Assembly: GCA_024516035.1 (NCBI GenBank)
Contig: JAMCCL010000016.1
Span: 126,501-190,500 of the forward strand
DNA length: 64,000 nt
Reading direction: 5' to 3'
Source: Bactericera cockerelli
Lineage: Eukaryota > Arthropoda > Insecta > Hemiptera > Triozidae
This document shows positions 55,277-64,000 of the stretch, one piece after another (the stretch's first letter is position 1; each line of letters starts with the position of its first letter). Made by a program: the position numbers and the translations under genes. The notes beneath the pieces are model-generated. The model ran no database searches. It saw only the letters and a program-made list of their open reading frames with translations, and was not told the origin of the DNA.

Positions 55277-56176
55277 CAGGGTCTTCATAAAGTCTCACCC
55301 AGGCCTAGGTTTCTCGAAAACGACTAAGAATATCAAATAACGCAAAAACCGGTATTCCTTTATATTTAGGGGGATTGATTTTCAGCTAAAAATTTTTTGC
55401 CTACACGGCCCCAGTCGGGCTGGGCACTGGGCAATCTGGGCATGGACCAACTTTAAAATCTTAAATAGAATGGTATGTCTTGTGGCATATTGTTTTTAAG
55501 GTCTCATTGAGAGAAGTTCATTACAATAAATTTCAGTGTGCTACGACTTACCGTTCTCGAGATACAGGGTCGGACGTCCTGCGTAATATCCCTATATTTT
55601 GACCTATAACTCTTTAACCGTAAATTATGGAGAAAATTTTTCTTAATAATAATAACTCCTTATAGCAAGAACTTTCGAACAAGTTAAAATTTGATTAGTT
55701 TTTTCGTTAAATTTTTTTCGACTGTTCGTCCGCCTGGCTGACGAAACAGACCAGAAACTAACATCAACAGAGTATGTTGAGTTATAACTTGTTGGAAAAG
55801 TCTTATCATAAGGAGTTATTATTAACAAGAAAAATTTTCTCCATAATTTACGGTTACCGAGTTATGGGTCAAAATATATGGATATTACGCAGGACGTCCG
55901 ACCCTGTATCTCGAGAACGGTAAGTTGTAGCTCACTAAAATTTATTGTAATGAACTTCTCTTAATAAGACCTTAAAAACAATATGCCACAAGACATACCA
56001 TTCTATTTAAGATTTTAAAGTGGGTCCATGCCCAGCCTGACTGGGGCCGTGTAGGCAAAAAAAATTGGCTGAAATCAATCCCCCTTAATATATAGGAATA
56101 CGGGTTTTTGCGTTTTTTGATATTCTGAGTCGTTTTCGAGAAACCTAGGCCTGGGTGAGACTTTATGAAGACCCTG
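55277..56176. mobile_element. Palindromic TA-MITE (900 bp)
   Basis: Termini CAGGGTCTTCATAAAGTC and the inverse, TA duplicated at 55275-55276 and 56177-56178. Arms ~430 bp with a turn near 55725. A truncated relative is at 26515-27085. It sits in the extreme 5' end of the Helitron. Confidence 0.9.
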
Positions 56177-56389
56177 TATATAGATGTAAGAGAAACGGTA
56201 TTCTACATAATAAAATATAATTTAAAGAAAATCGGTATGAAGATTTCGAGATATTGTGTGATTTAGTAAAGATTCTCCAAATTGCCTTGTCTATACAATG
56301 TGTATCAATCATGAAGAAGTATTATGTCCATTGTCCATAATTGGCAATGTATTTAAACTTCGAAAAGGTTTCAATTGAAAATGTCATAC

Positions 56390-56587
56390 CTCCTCAATGG
56401 ATGCTTCAAAGTCCTTGTCTGCCTCAAGGACCAAAGCCCCGCGATCATTGAAAGCAGGTTCGTCCATTTTGACCTTGGCTTGACTTTTCACCCCCTCGTC
56501 ATTTGGCTTCACCGAACGTGCCTTGAGACGAAGCTCGCGCTGTTTGGCCTCGATTATTTTCTCTCGTCGCGTCTCACGTTCGAACAT
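56390..56587 (-). CDS. Unrecognised host gene, penultimate exon
   Basis: A 198-bp, 66-codon exon in phase 0. Acceptor TTTTTTCTTCGCAG ends at 56588; donor GAG|GTATGA begins at 56389. The peptide starts MFERETRREKIIEAKQRELR, highly charged and probably helical or coiled-coil, and ends DKDFEASIEE. It joins in frame to the exon at 52338. The Met is the first exon codon but is preceded by a clear splice acceptor, so further exons should lie to the right. The family was not recognised. Confidence 0.72.
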
Positions 56588-56663
56588 CTGCGAAGAAAAA
56601 ATACACTGTCAATTATGGACAAAATACTTCCTCGTGATTGGTTCACTATGATTAGTTGTATAC

Positions 56664-58347
56664 AGGGTGTCCCGTATACAGATGCAAATATTTTGAGGGT
56701 AGGTTCAGCCTACCGTGGACTATCATATGAGCGAAACTTGCAGTGGGGCATTTTGCTTCGTTAAAGAGTTATGGCTTAATCCCTGTTTTTCCCACAGGTC
56801 TAGAGGTCACTTGGATCGATGCACGTGTTTAAAGAAATGATAGCCAGTAAGTAATTTTTGACTTCATGTATGAATGGTCATGCATATTTCCCTTCAAATG
56901 CAGTTGGTTGCATACAATTTTTTTGAAAGACCAGAGAGATATTTAATCATAAGTTCAATACTTTTCTAAAATTTGATTTTTCCTTTTTTTTCCCTTTCGT
57001 GAATATAAAGTACTTCTACAATTGTAATTCTGCGTATCACTAGTTAAAAAAAATACCCTATTATGTTTATTTTTAAAAAAAGAAAGCTTATTTATATTAC
57101 TTTAAAGATCATGGAACGCAGTACACACAAAGCTCGAAAAACACTTCTGAATCATGATGGAAAATTCAATGTTGGCTTAATTTTAACAGAATTGGCGCGT
57201 AATTTGAGGTATAAATACATTGCTCTGGGATGTTTAACAGAGGGAAATTGATCATTCACAGTGGTCGGTCGGTGTGAACTTTTATGTGAATGGGTTACGG
57301 GGTCACAGGGTTATCATGAGGAAAAATGAGAGAGGCTGCAACGAAAGCAGCAACCAGTGGTAAAATTATGGACAAAGAATACACATGGAGAAAGACTCTG
57401 CACTAACAACAAAAATTGTGATTTTATTCTTAGAAGTAAAATTAAAAATATCATTTTTGTGTTTATCACAATCATGATATCAAACTATAACAAATAGTGC
57501 CGAAAATTAACCTTGGGTAAAACTCGAACATCCAACCTTAAGGTTACTATTATTATTAATACTTTTTTGATAAACTACAAACATGATACATTCTGCAACA
57601 CAGGACATGAAATGAAAAGAACCCAAAAGAATATGTAGCGAACCAAGGGCGAGGTTAAAGCTTGTGGCTTTCTCTTCCACCGAACAAATTGATCACCTTG
57701 TTATTTTAACTATTAGATTTGATAGATATAGTTGGTTAATAGAACTATTTGTACTCAGAAAATTTTCATTTATAACTTGCAGTTGGCACAAAAATGGTCA
57801 CACAGACCGCTTCAGGCATCGAGTGTTCTTCAAAATGCAATAGCGCCCCAGATTCAAAATTTTAAAGATGTGTTTCTCTCCTTCTGGTGCCCTTTCATAA
57901 GGCGTATCTCATAAGTTTCTTCACGCGTCTGAAAGAACTTTGTATTTATTGAAACAAAATAGCAAAGGGTATTTTTTTTACCTAGTGATACGCAGAATTG
58001 CAATTGTAGAAGTACTCTAAATTCACGAAAGGGAAAACAGGGAAAAATCGAATTTTAGAAAAATATTGAACTTATGATTAAATATCTCTCTGGTCTTTCA
58101 ATATTTTTTTATGCAACCAACTGCATTTAAAGGAAAATATGCATGACTATCCATACATAAAGTCAAAAATTACTTACTGGCTATCATTTCTTTAAAAACA
58201 TGCATTGATCTAAGTGACCTCTAGACCTGTGGGAAAAATAGGGATTTAACGAAGCAAAATGCCCCACTGCAAGTTTCGCTCATATGATAGTCCACGGTGG
58301 GCTGAACCTACCCTCAAAATATTTGCATCTGTATACAGGACACCCTG
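56664..58347. mobile_element. TA-MITE with ~390-bp inverted repeats (1684 bp)
   Basis: Termini CAGGGTGTCCCGTATACAG and the inverse, TA on both sides. Arms match from 56664 to about 57060 and 57955 to 58347. The ~900-bp centre has a 62-codon open frame (57063-57251) I do not recognise; no transposase is evident. Confidence 0.87.
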
Positions 58348-58349
58348 TA

Positions 58350-59290
58350 TATGTGAGATATTCAAACATCTGAGATGGCGTGGGTGGATTCGCCATTTTA
58401 AAATTATTAGACCAGATAGGTTTGGGACCCCGCACGAAGTAGTCAAAAATCCGGTTAGTCATAGATTTTAACTTTTAGGCCCGTATTTTTGAACGACCCT
58501 AAAACAAATTTAGTGTGAGTAGTCCGGATACGCATGCGCAGTGAATCATATCAGCCACAGAGACAGAATTTATTTTGAACTTAAGTCTCGAACGCTTCTC
58601 ACAAATCTTGAGCGCAGCTCAGCGCATGAGCAGAAAGCAGTCGATCACAACATTTTCCCATTTCAGCCAGAAAGATGTATGTATAAATATAAATAAACAA
58701 CACGTTTCTTTACATTTTTAATCAGCTTACCCTAAAAGTGAATGAAATTTATTGAAATTCTGAAGTGTCGGAAATCGGTCACTTTACAACTGCCGGTGAT
58801 TTCTCATCGGTATTTTTTAAATTCGTGAAGACACATTATAATATTTTTTGGAAGTGATTTTACTTCCTTAATATTTTGTATTTTATTTATTTAACAAATA
58901 GATAGCCTTTTTAACAAATTTGATAATTATGCTGGCAATATTCGAGAATCAAACAAAACGCTAATTTTGCACCGCCAAGAAAGAAAGAAAACCTTTTTTA
59001 TATACCTACGTATCCACGTATTTACTTTGGGAAGACGAACATCTTTCAAGAGATATCCTTATTTTGAAGGACAAGCAAGACATCTGATGAAGAAAAAAGT
59101 TTGCTAACAAGTAGTTTGGACAAATTAATTTACAAAAGACATGTTGTATATATTGAAAGTTAAATATTTGTCATTATTAGTAATATTCTAAATATTAAGA
59201 AAAATATTATATGTATCTTTTAATAAAGTATCTGCAAAAAAAATATTTTCACTGTACCCTCCTCATTTTAGGACAAAGGTAGCATTTACC
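58350..59290. other. Intergenic or intronic stretch without recognised features
   Basis: Mixed-composition sequence, possibly upstream intron of the unrecognised gene. No credible exon was found on either strand. Confidence 0.4.
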
Positions 59291-59295
59291 AATCC

Positions 59296-59488
59296 CGTTT
59301 TTTTTCTTCATATTACGACGGTGGTTTTACCCTCCGATCGTAGGAAACTTATAAACTTTCTACCCACATTAACTTCAGCCAGCCTGGGTTGGGCCGAAAT
59401 GCCAGCATCACGAAGTATTCACCTGGACGTTGATTAACTTTGGTAGTCCCACGAGAACAGGTGCATTCACCGCGCCATCAACGCTGGC
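59296..59488 (-). repeat. 5S rRNA-derived SINE, internally deleted
   Basis: Minus strand: the head (59401-59488) starts GCCAGCGTTGATGGCGCG, includes CAAAGTTAATCAACGTCCAGG and closes GTGATGCTGGC, lacking ~30 bp of the 5S 3' half. The body has CAGGCTGGCTGAAG and GATCGGAGGGTAAAACCACC and ends in an A-rich tail (plus-strand T-run 59298-59304). Confidence 0.82.
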
Positions 59489-59589
59489 TCTATCTGGTTT
59501 ATATGTGATGTTATATCACGACGTATGTCGTATGTTGACAAATTTTCAAGTAACATATTAATTTTTTATTCTCGTATGTCACAAGTGTT

Positions 59590-59750
59590 CGTCTCTACCA
59601 ATACTTATTTTTCCTTACAAGATATTAGTGAACCACGTAACATCCAAAATACAGATATAAAAAAGTCTAATTCCTCCAGAATTCGAACTCAGCTCACTTC
59701 AATGTAAGTCTTGTGCGCTAGACCACTCGGACACTGTGACTCCTGACACC
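59590..59750 (-). repeat. tRNA-derived SINE
   Basis: Minus strand: GTGTCCGAGTGGTCTAGCGC (A-box region), GAGTTCGAATTC (B box), a T-run, CTGTATTTTGGATGT, then AATATCTTGTAAGG at the position of CTCGTGAGG in the related SINEs. Confidence 0.65.
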
Positions 59751-60032
59751 GTCGAGCATAAAAACTCTTTGAAGGGCTTGGAAATCATTAATAATGAGTA
59801 CATTTTGTAGATACCTGTGTAGAAAATAAGTATATAATGCAAAACATTGAAAAGAAAACATTGAATATGACTGAGGCCTTCCACAGAAAAACTCGCTCAT
59901 GACCACCCTAGACTTTTTTTGAGTTATGGGCATCACTGGAAAGAGCGCGCTGAGGGCTACAAGGAAATGAAAGAATAACGTGGAAAAAAGCATTCGATGC
60001 CCTAAAAGAACTGCGTAGGAATAACGTTTTTG

Positions 60033-60568
60033 CTGAAAAACTTGTTCATTCCATCCACAGTTCCGTGTTAATAACTAGCTCATTCCAAACAACCAATCAG
60101 AATGCAGCATTACATCACATGACCTCCATTTGTTTACATTGCAGAGTGAGGCTAAATTTTGAATTTTATGGAAAGGAAAATGAGAAAGCAGACGTGTAAT
60201 TTGTGAAATTTGTTGAGTTTTGTAATTATTTTGTTGAAAATGGACCTATACAATACAAGGGTAAAATCTGGTTTGTATATCAGGTGAAAATTAGAGTGTT
60301 TGTGTAAAAACTGATTCATTCCAAAAGCTTCCGTTGCAAAACTTGTTCATTTCCAAATTCTGTGTCAAAACTCACTCATTCCAAAATTAAATTTAAAAAA
60401 ACTTATTTAAGGTAGAAAAAAACTTTGTGGAACCTGTAACAGCAATTCTCTTATAATCATAGCTTTCATTTTTTTAAAAAATAATGGAAAAATATTAATT
60501 CCTTCAATAGTTATTAGTTTTTTTTAGTTCCTGAAAAATCATCTTACATGGAATGAACCAGTTTTTCA
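60033..60568. mobile_element. MITE-like element with CTGAAAAACT..TTCATTCC termini (536 bp)
   Basis: 22-bp inverted termini CTGAAAAACTTGTTCATTCC and AGTTTTTCAG inverse with one mismatch. The motif AAAACT..TTCATTCC recurs internally (about 60306, 60338, 60366). No clear target duplication. Confidence 0.55.
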
Positions 60569-60639
60569 GGCGAACGCCTCGTGATAAAACAATGAAGTAA
60601 TATTCTTTATTAATAAATTAATTCAATTATTGAACAATG

Positions 60640-60791
60640 GATAACACAGTCTGAGTTGGACCGGGAATAGCTAGCATCAAGATTGTCCAAATTTAAATGG
60701 TCACCCATTCAAGTCCTAAATTCGCTGGACGTTGCTTGACATCATTGACAAAACAAAAACTGGTGAGCTCATCGTGCCATCGACACTGATA
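60640..60791 (-). repeat. 5S rRNA-derived SINE, diverged
   Basis: The minus-strand head (60669-60791) has GTCGATGGCACGATGAG, GTCAAGCAACGTCCAGCG and GGACTTGAATGGGTGACC, with a closing GATGCTAGC. Only the start of the body (CCCGGTCCAACTCAGAC) remains. Confidence 0.8.
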
Positions 60792-60799
60792 TCGACCGT

Positions 60800-61380
60800 C
60801 AACGTGCCTGTGAGATATAAAGTGAAGGTACTTCTTTCGCTGAGAAGGCTGAGATCGGAATAGTAATAATTATTTTCAATTTGGCTTTCATCTCGGAAAA
60901 AAACTTGTTTAAATTCTTAAAAAGGATAAAGAAATTTAAAACTATTAAAAACAAGAAGAATCACCAGACAAGAATTATATTTGAAAAGATTAGAAAATGT
61001 AAACAATAACACAAATGTTTTTCTCACAGAGGTTATAATACCCTCTGTGTGAAAAGGGGCATATTCACAGTTTAGCGCCGGAAGGGAAATAAATAATTCA
61101 GTTCGTTTCAGTTAAGTGATCTCTGACTAAGAGGTTTATTGATCAGAAGCACATGCAAATATGACAATATGTGAAAGTGAGAAGTTTATACATAGTTTTT
61201 AAATCAACGTTTTCCTTAAACGAGAAAGTCGATAGAGAAGAAAATTAATAATAATACTTGTCGATAGATGTCGCTTCATACTCCCCTGCCAGTAACGAAG
61301 TTACGATAAAGTAATTTAAGATACGTTGAAAAGATTAATATGACATACTAAATTTAAATTAACCTTAAGGAATTTACTGA
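60800..61380. other. AT-rich stretch with one imperfect hairpin
   Basis: Holds an inverted repeat TTTTCTCACAGAGG..CCTCTGTGTGAAAA at about 61020-61055; otherwise nothing recognised. Confidence 0.45.
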
Positions 61381-61670
61381 ATGATTTTTCTGAAGTTATT
61401 TGATTTGAACCGAGAAAATTACACCGCGACCGCCATTTTTTATTGCCGTGCAACAAGTAAATTTAAAGAGAAATCAAGTTTGGGATGACCCCTAGAAAGG
61501 ATAATTAAAGCTAAACATAAGAGGAATAAATTCAGAGAGGAGTGCAGAGATATAGAAAGAGAGGGGACAAGGTGTTCTCAATTTGATATCATTTATTTTT
61601 AACTAATTATAATCATTCTTTGAGTGAGGCGTTCTTCTTTTTTTAACCACGAAGTGGTGTTTTTGGGGGG
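61381..61670. mobile_element. FB1 copy i, right half
   Basis: Centre and right arm of FB1 ending GTTTTTGGGGGG|AT. The left arm is absent. Directly followed by unit C copy 5. Confidence 0.8.
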
Positions 61671-62779
61671 ATATCAGTTCTTTTTGTACGAAAATATAGG
61701 TTCATACACTACTGAAACATTAGGAATGACAAAAGTAAATAAGCTGGGAAAATGTGAATGTACCAAGTTGTCTTTTTTAAGATATAGTTTTAGCAGTACG
61801 TATTTAATTTTTCTAAGGTCAATATGTATTTGGATCACAGATTTGGCCCCCTAAGTCCCCAAAGTGAGTAAATAATATATAAATTTGCAATGTAAGATCT
61901 TTTGATTCTATTCTCCACATGATTAGGTTTATCTTTCAATGCTAAATAGACCTCGGAGCCTCCTATGAGGGACACTAAAACACCTGGATTTACAAATGCC
62001 AAAGAAATTAATTTGTAATCACCTAATCAAGGTGAGGTAATGAGTTCTCTCCCGTTGACCTTTTCTTATCCGAATTCTCTCCGGCTTGTTGCAGGGGTCA
62101 CCACGAGTATCTCTCCCGGAAATAAGACCATGCTTTTTTACATTAGGTATTTAAGAAAATGAAAACTATAAAATTATCATTTTTATATAAAAATGGGCCT
62201 TTTATAAGGAAATCTTTAAAATCTCTAACTAATGAAAGGCAATGCCTTCAGTGTTTAGTAGAGTTAGGTAAAATACATAGAAGGCCATTCCTCAGGAATA
62301 TAGTATATTAGGTTAAGGATAATACATAGAACGCGATGCCTCGGGATTATAATAGGGTTAGGTAAATATATAGAAGGCCATGCCTTGGGTTTATCATAGG
62401 GTTAGGAAAAATACATAGAAGGCCATGCCTCAGGTCTATATCAATGATTCCTAGGTGCTTCGATTATAATTTTTATGCTAGGTATAAAATCAGGTAAAAA
62501 TGCAAGCGACGCGACGGGAGACAATTTGGTGTTGATAAAACCATGAGCGGGAGAGAACTCGGTTGTGAAGTCCCTTATCAATACCTCACGAGGTATGAGT
62601 GTACTCCGGACATAATGGACAGAGAAAAAAAAAACTTCCCTCAAGGGGATCGAACCCAAGCCTAGTATGCTACCCACTTGGCCAAAGTCACTACTTTGTC
62701 ACAACTTTTAGTGAGTAGCATCGACATTATGAGAGCTACATAATTCATCATATTTTATCTCCATCCAACCATGATTGTC
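61671..62779 (+). repeat. Composite repeat unit C, copy 5 (left part)
   Basis: Same order as copy 1: ATATCAGTTCTTTTTGTACG, CTCCTATGAGGG, the CTCTCCCG block, tandem repeats 62240-62435, and a shortened W tRNA-like (62633-62698, minus). Interrupted by an R1-like LINE after AACCATGATTGTC; resumes at 63913. Confidence 0.8.
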
Positions 62780-63695
62780 AGGAAGGAAACATCGAAGGAG
62801 AAACATTCAGATTACAGTGATGAACAGAGTAATAGTCATTCAAGAATCATTAAAGTACTTGGGAGTATATCTAGACAGGCAGCTGACATTCCAACCTCAC
62901 ATTGATTATGTGATTGGTAAAGCAAGTAGGTCGGTAAACGCCTTGGCTAGGATCATGCCTCGCCAAGGAGGAGCTGGAACAGCGGCAAGAAGAGTCCTAA
63001 ACCAAGTGTTTGAATCTGTCATCCTGTACGCTGCGCCAGTATGGGTTAACGCGATGAAAACCAAAAATTATAGAGATAAACTGATAACAATTCAGCGAAA
63101 AATGTTGATAAAAGTTTCACGAGCTTACAGAACAACTTCAACTGACGCCTTGAAAATAATCACTGGAATACCACCAATAGACCTGAGGGTAGAACAAAGA
63201 GCAGAAGCATTCAAGAAAGAAAAAGAGCAAAAAGAACAAACAAAAGAAACTATGATGACTAAATGGCAAGAAAGATGGAGTTATAGTAATAAAGGAGAAT
63301 GGACTAGAATGTTAATACCTAGTATAAATGAGTGGATGGAGGGCCAGCATGGGTGTATCGATCACTATATGATTCAAATATTATCGGGCCATGGGTGTTT
63401 TGAGCAATACTTAAATCGGTTTAAAAGATCCAACTCTGACGCCTGTTTATATGAATGCGAAGCTTCTGACTCTGCTCAACATACTCTCTTCTACTGTAAA
63501 AGGTGGGATGAATTCAGAGAAACAACCCAAACTCAGCTAGGAATAACTTTGACCGAAAGAAACCTTATAAAAACAATGATAAAATCAAAGAACGAATGGG
63601 ATATCATAACAGACTTTGTGAGGAAAATTATGAAGCAGAAGATATCAGATGAAAAAATAATTAAGATGAGAAGACTCCAGGAAAATGAGAGTTAA
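62775..63695 (+). pseudogene. R1-like LINE RT C-terminal half
   Basis: Open for ~300 codons after the 5' truncation. Contains LKYLGVYLDRQLTFQPHI, then LARIMPRQGG, VILYAAPVW, LITIQRKMLIKVSRAYRT and the Cys/His knuckle CLYECEASDSAQHTLFYCKRW, the layout of R1/TRAS-type LINEs. The first codons belong to the host repeat, not the LINE. RT catalytic residues are absent. Confidence 0.82.
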
Positions 63696-63900
63696 TGTTG
63701 AGTTTGCTAGTAATCAATGAGTAAGTAAGTAAGTGATACTAAGGAAGGGAAGTCAAACTTCGGATGAGATGGAGATTATATTTAGGAAAACATGGATATA
63801 TGTTGTTTCCCCGCTAAGCGGGGACAAGGACCCCTCGAAGTAATGCTATGCGGGTCCGAGGGGTGCCTTGACTCTGCCAAGTGCAGGAAAAAAAAAAAAA
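62780..63900 (+). mobile_element. R1-like LINE, 5'-truncated, with target duplication
   Basis: Flanked by (A)ACCATGATTGTC at 62767-62779 and about 63900-63912. The open frame ends at 63693-63695. The 3' UTR carries stem-loops (TCCCCGCTAAGCGGGGA; CCCCTCG..CGAGGGG) and ends in poly-A (about 63887-63900). Confidence 0.87.
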
Positions 63901-64000
63901 ACCATGATTGTCCAAAATCAATCTCGTAATGCCTCCACAGGTCATTGTCCAATTCTGCAACTTCTAAAATTTTCCTCGCGAGGGTAATGGGGTCGTCATG
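63901..64000 (+). repeat. Composite repeat unit C, copy 5 (resumes, runs off the window)
   Basis: ACCATGATTGTCCAAAATCAATC, then AAAATTTTCCTCGCGAGGGTAATGGGG, the start of module Z, continuing beyond the right edge. Confidence 0.8.

Larger units (their letters stand above)
52459..56184 (-). mobile_element. Helitron filling the intron, with two nested MITEs
   Basis: Minus strand: the 3' end at 52459 has hairpin GCGGGTGTAACCCGC plus CTAG, followed by T. The 5' end at 56184 reads TCTATA, is split by the TA-MITE, and resumes TATAAATGCGAAAGTT at 55274 leftwards, preceded by A. Without the two MITEs it is about 1.77 kb. The interior has CA-rich tracts (52493-52768, 53084-53440) and ~180-bp tandem units (GTAGCTCAAGAACGGCTC near 52845, 53033, 53500, 53690). 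No Rep/helicase seen. It occupies all but ~325 bp of the intron. Confidence 0.8.

Noticed and set aside
57063..57251. 62-codon frame in the centre of the 1.7 kb TA-MITE as a transposase
   Set aside because: Too short, no DDE/DDD motif, no recognised domain; kept only as a remark under the element.

Overview
This is an AT-rich animal nuclear window, most likely from an arthropod. It has spliced host exons with GT..AG introns, a mariner transposon, a BEL/Pao LTR element, several non-LTR retrotransposon (LINE) families, Helitrons, palindromic MITEs and tRNA- and 5S-rRNA-derived SINEs. The species cannot be fixed from sequence alone. Nothing prokaryotic is present.

Two host genes are visible, both on the minus strand. 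(1) The first half of a very-long-chain 3-oxoacyl-CoA reductase (HSD17B12-like short-chain dehydrogenase): exon 1 at 43762-43972, exon 2 at 38424-38546, exon 3 at 7469-7579. The splice sites match and all three exons end in phase 1. Intron 1 is 5.2 kb, intron 2 is about 30.8 kb and intron 3 runs off the left edge; all are filled with transposable elements. (2) The last two exons of an unrecognised charged/acidic protein at 56390-56587 and 52135-52338, joined in phase 0 across a 4.05 kb intron that is almost entirely one Helitron carrying two nested palindromic MITEs.

Layout. 1-7.4 kb: a LINE tail ending in a (CTTTA)n tract, then an RNase H-bearing LINE split by a 5.6 kb BEL/Pao element with 172-bp LTRs and a 5-bp target duplication. 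7.6-14.6 kb: foldback elements, a composite repeat and an R2-group LINE. 14.66-33.2 kb: one endonuclease-bearing LINE broken into pieces by a 13 kb TA-flanked inverted-repeat insertion, a poly-A LINE with a 17-bp target duplication, and a 5S-SINE plus Helentron-like repeats. 33-38 kb: repeats, a 938-bp Helitron and a second copy of a 980-bp foldback. 38.6-43.7 kb: another full composite repeat plus debris (intron 1). 44-52 kb: gene-upstream repeats, LINEs, a mini-Helitron, and a 1293-bp mariner inside a LINE. 52-56.6 kb: gene 2. 56.6-64 kb: a 1.7 kb TA-MITE, 5S-derived SINEs, another composite repeat and an R1-like LINE.

The most unusual material is a ~2.7 kb composite repeat (six full or partial copies in both orientations). 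It joins a 537-bp foldback, 44-46 bp tandem repeats, several tRNA-like modules and an 18-bp perfect palindrome. Three foldback families of different sequence share one terminus (CCCCCAAAAA..CAC..CGTG). A SINE body occurs behind either a 5S-rRNA-like or a tRNA-like head.
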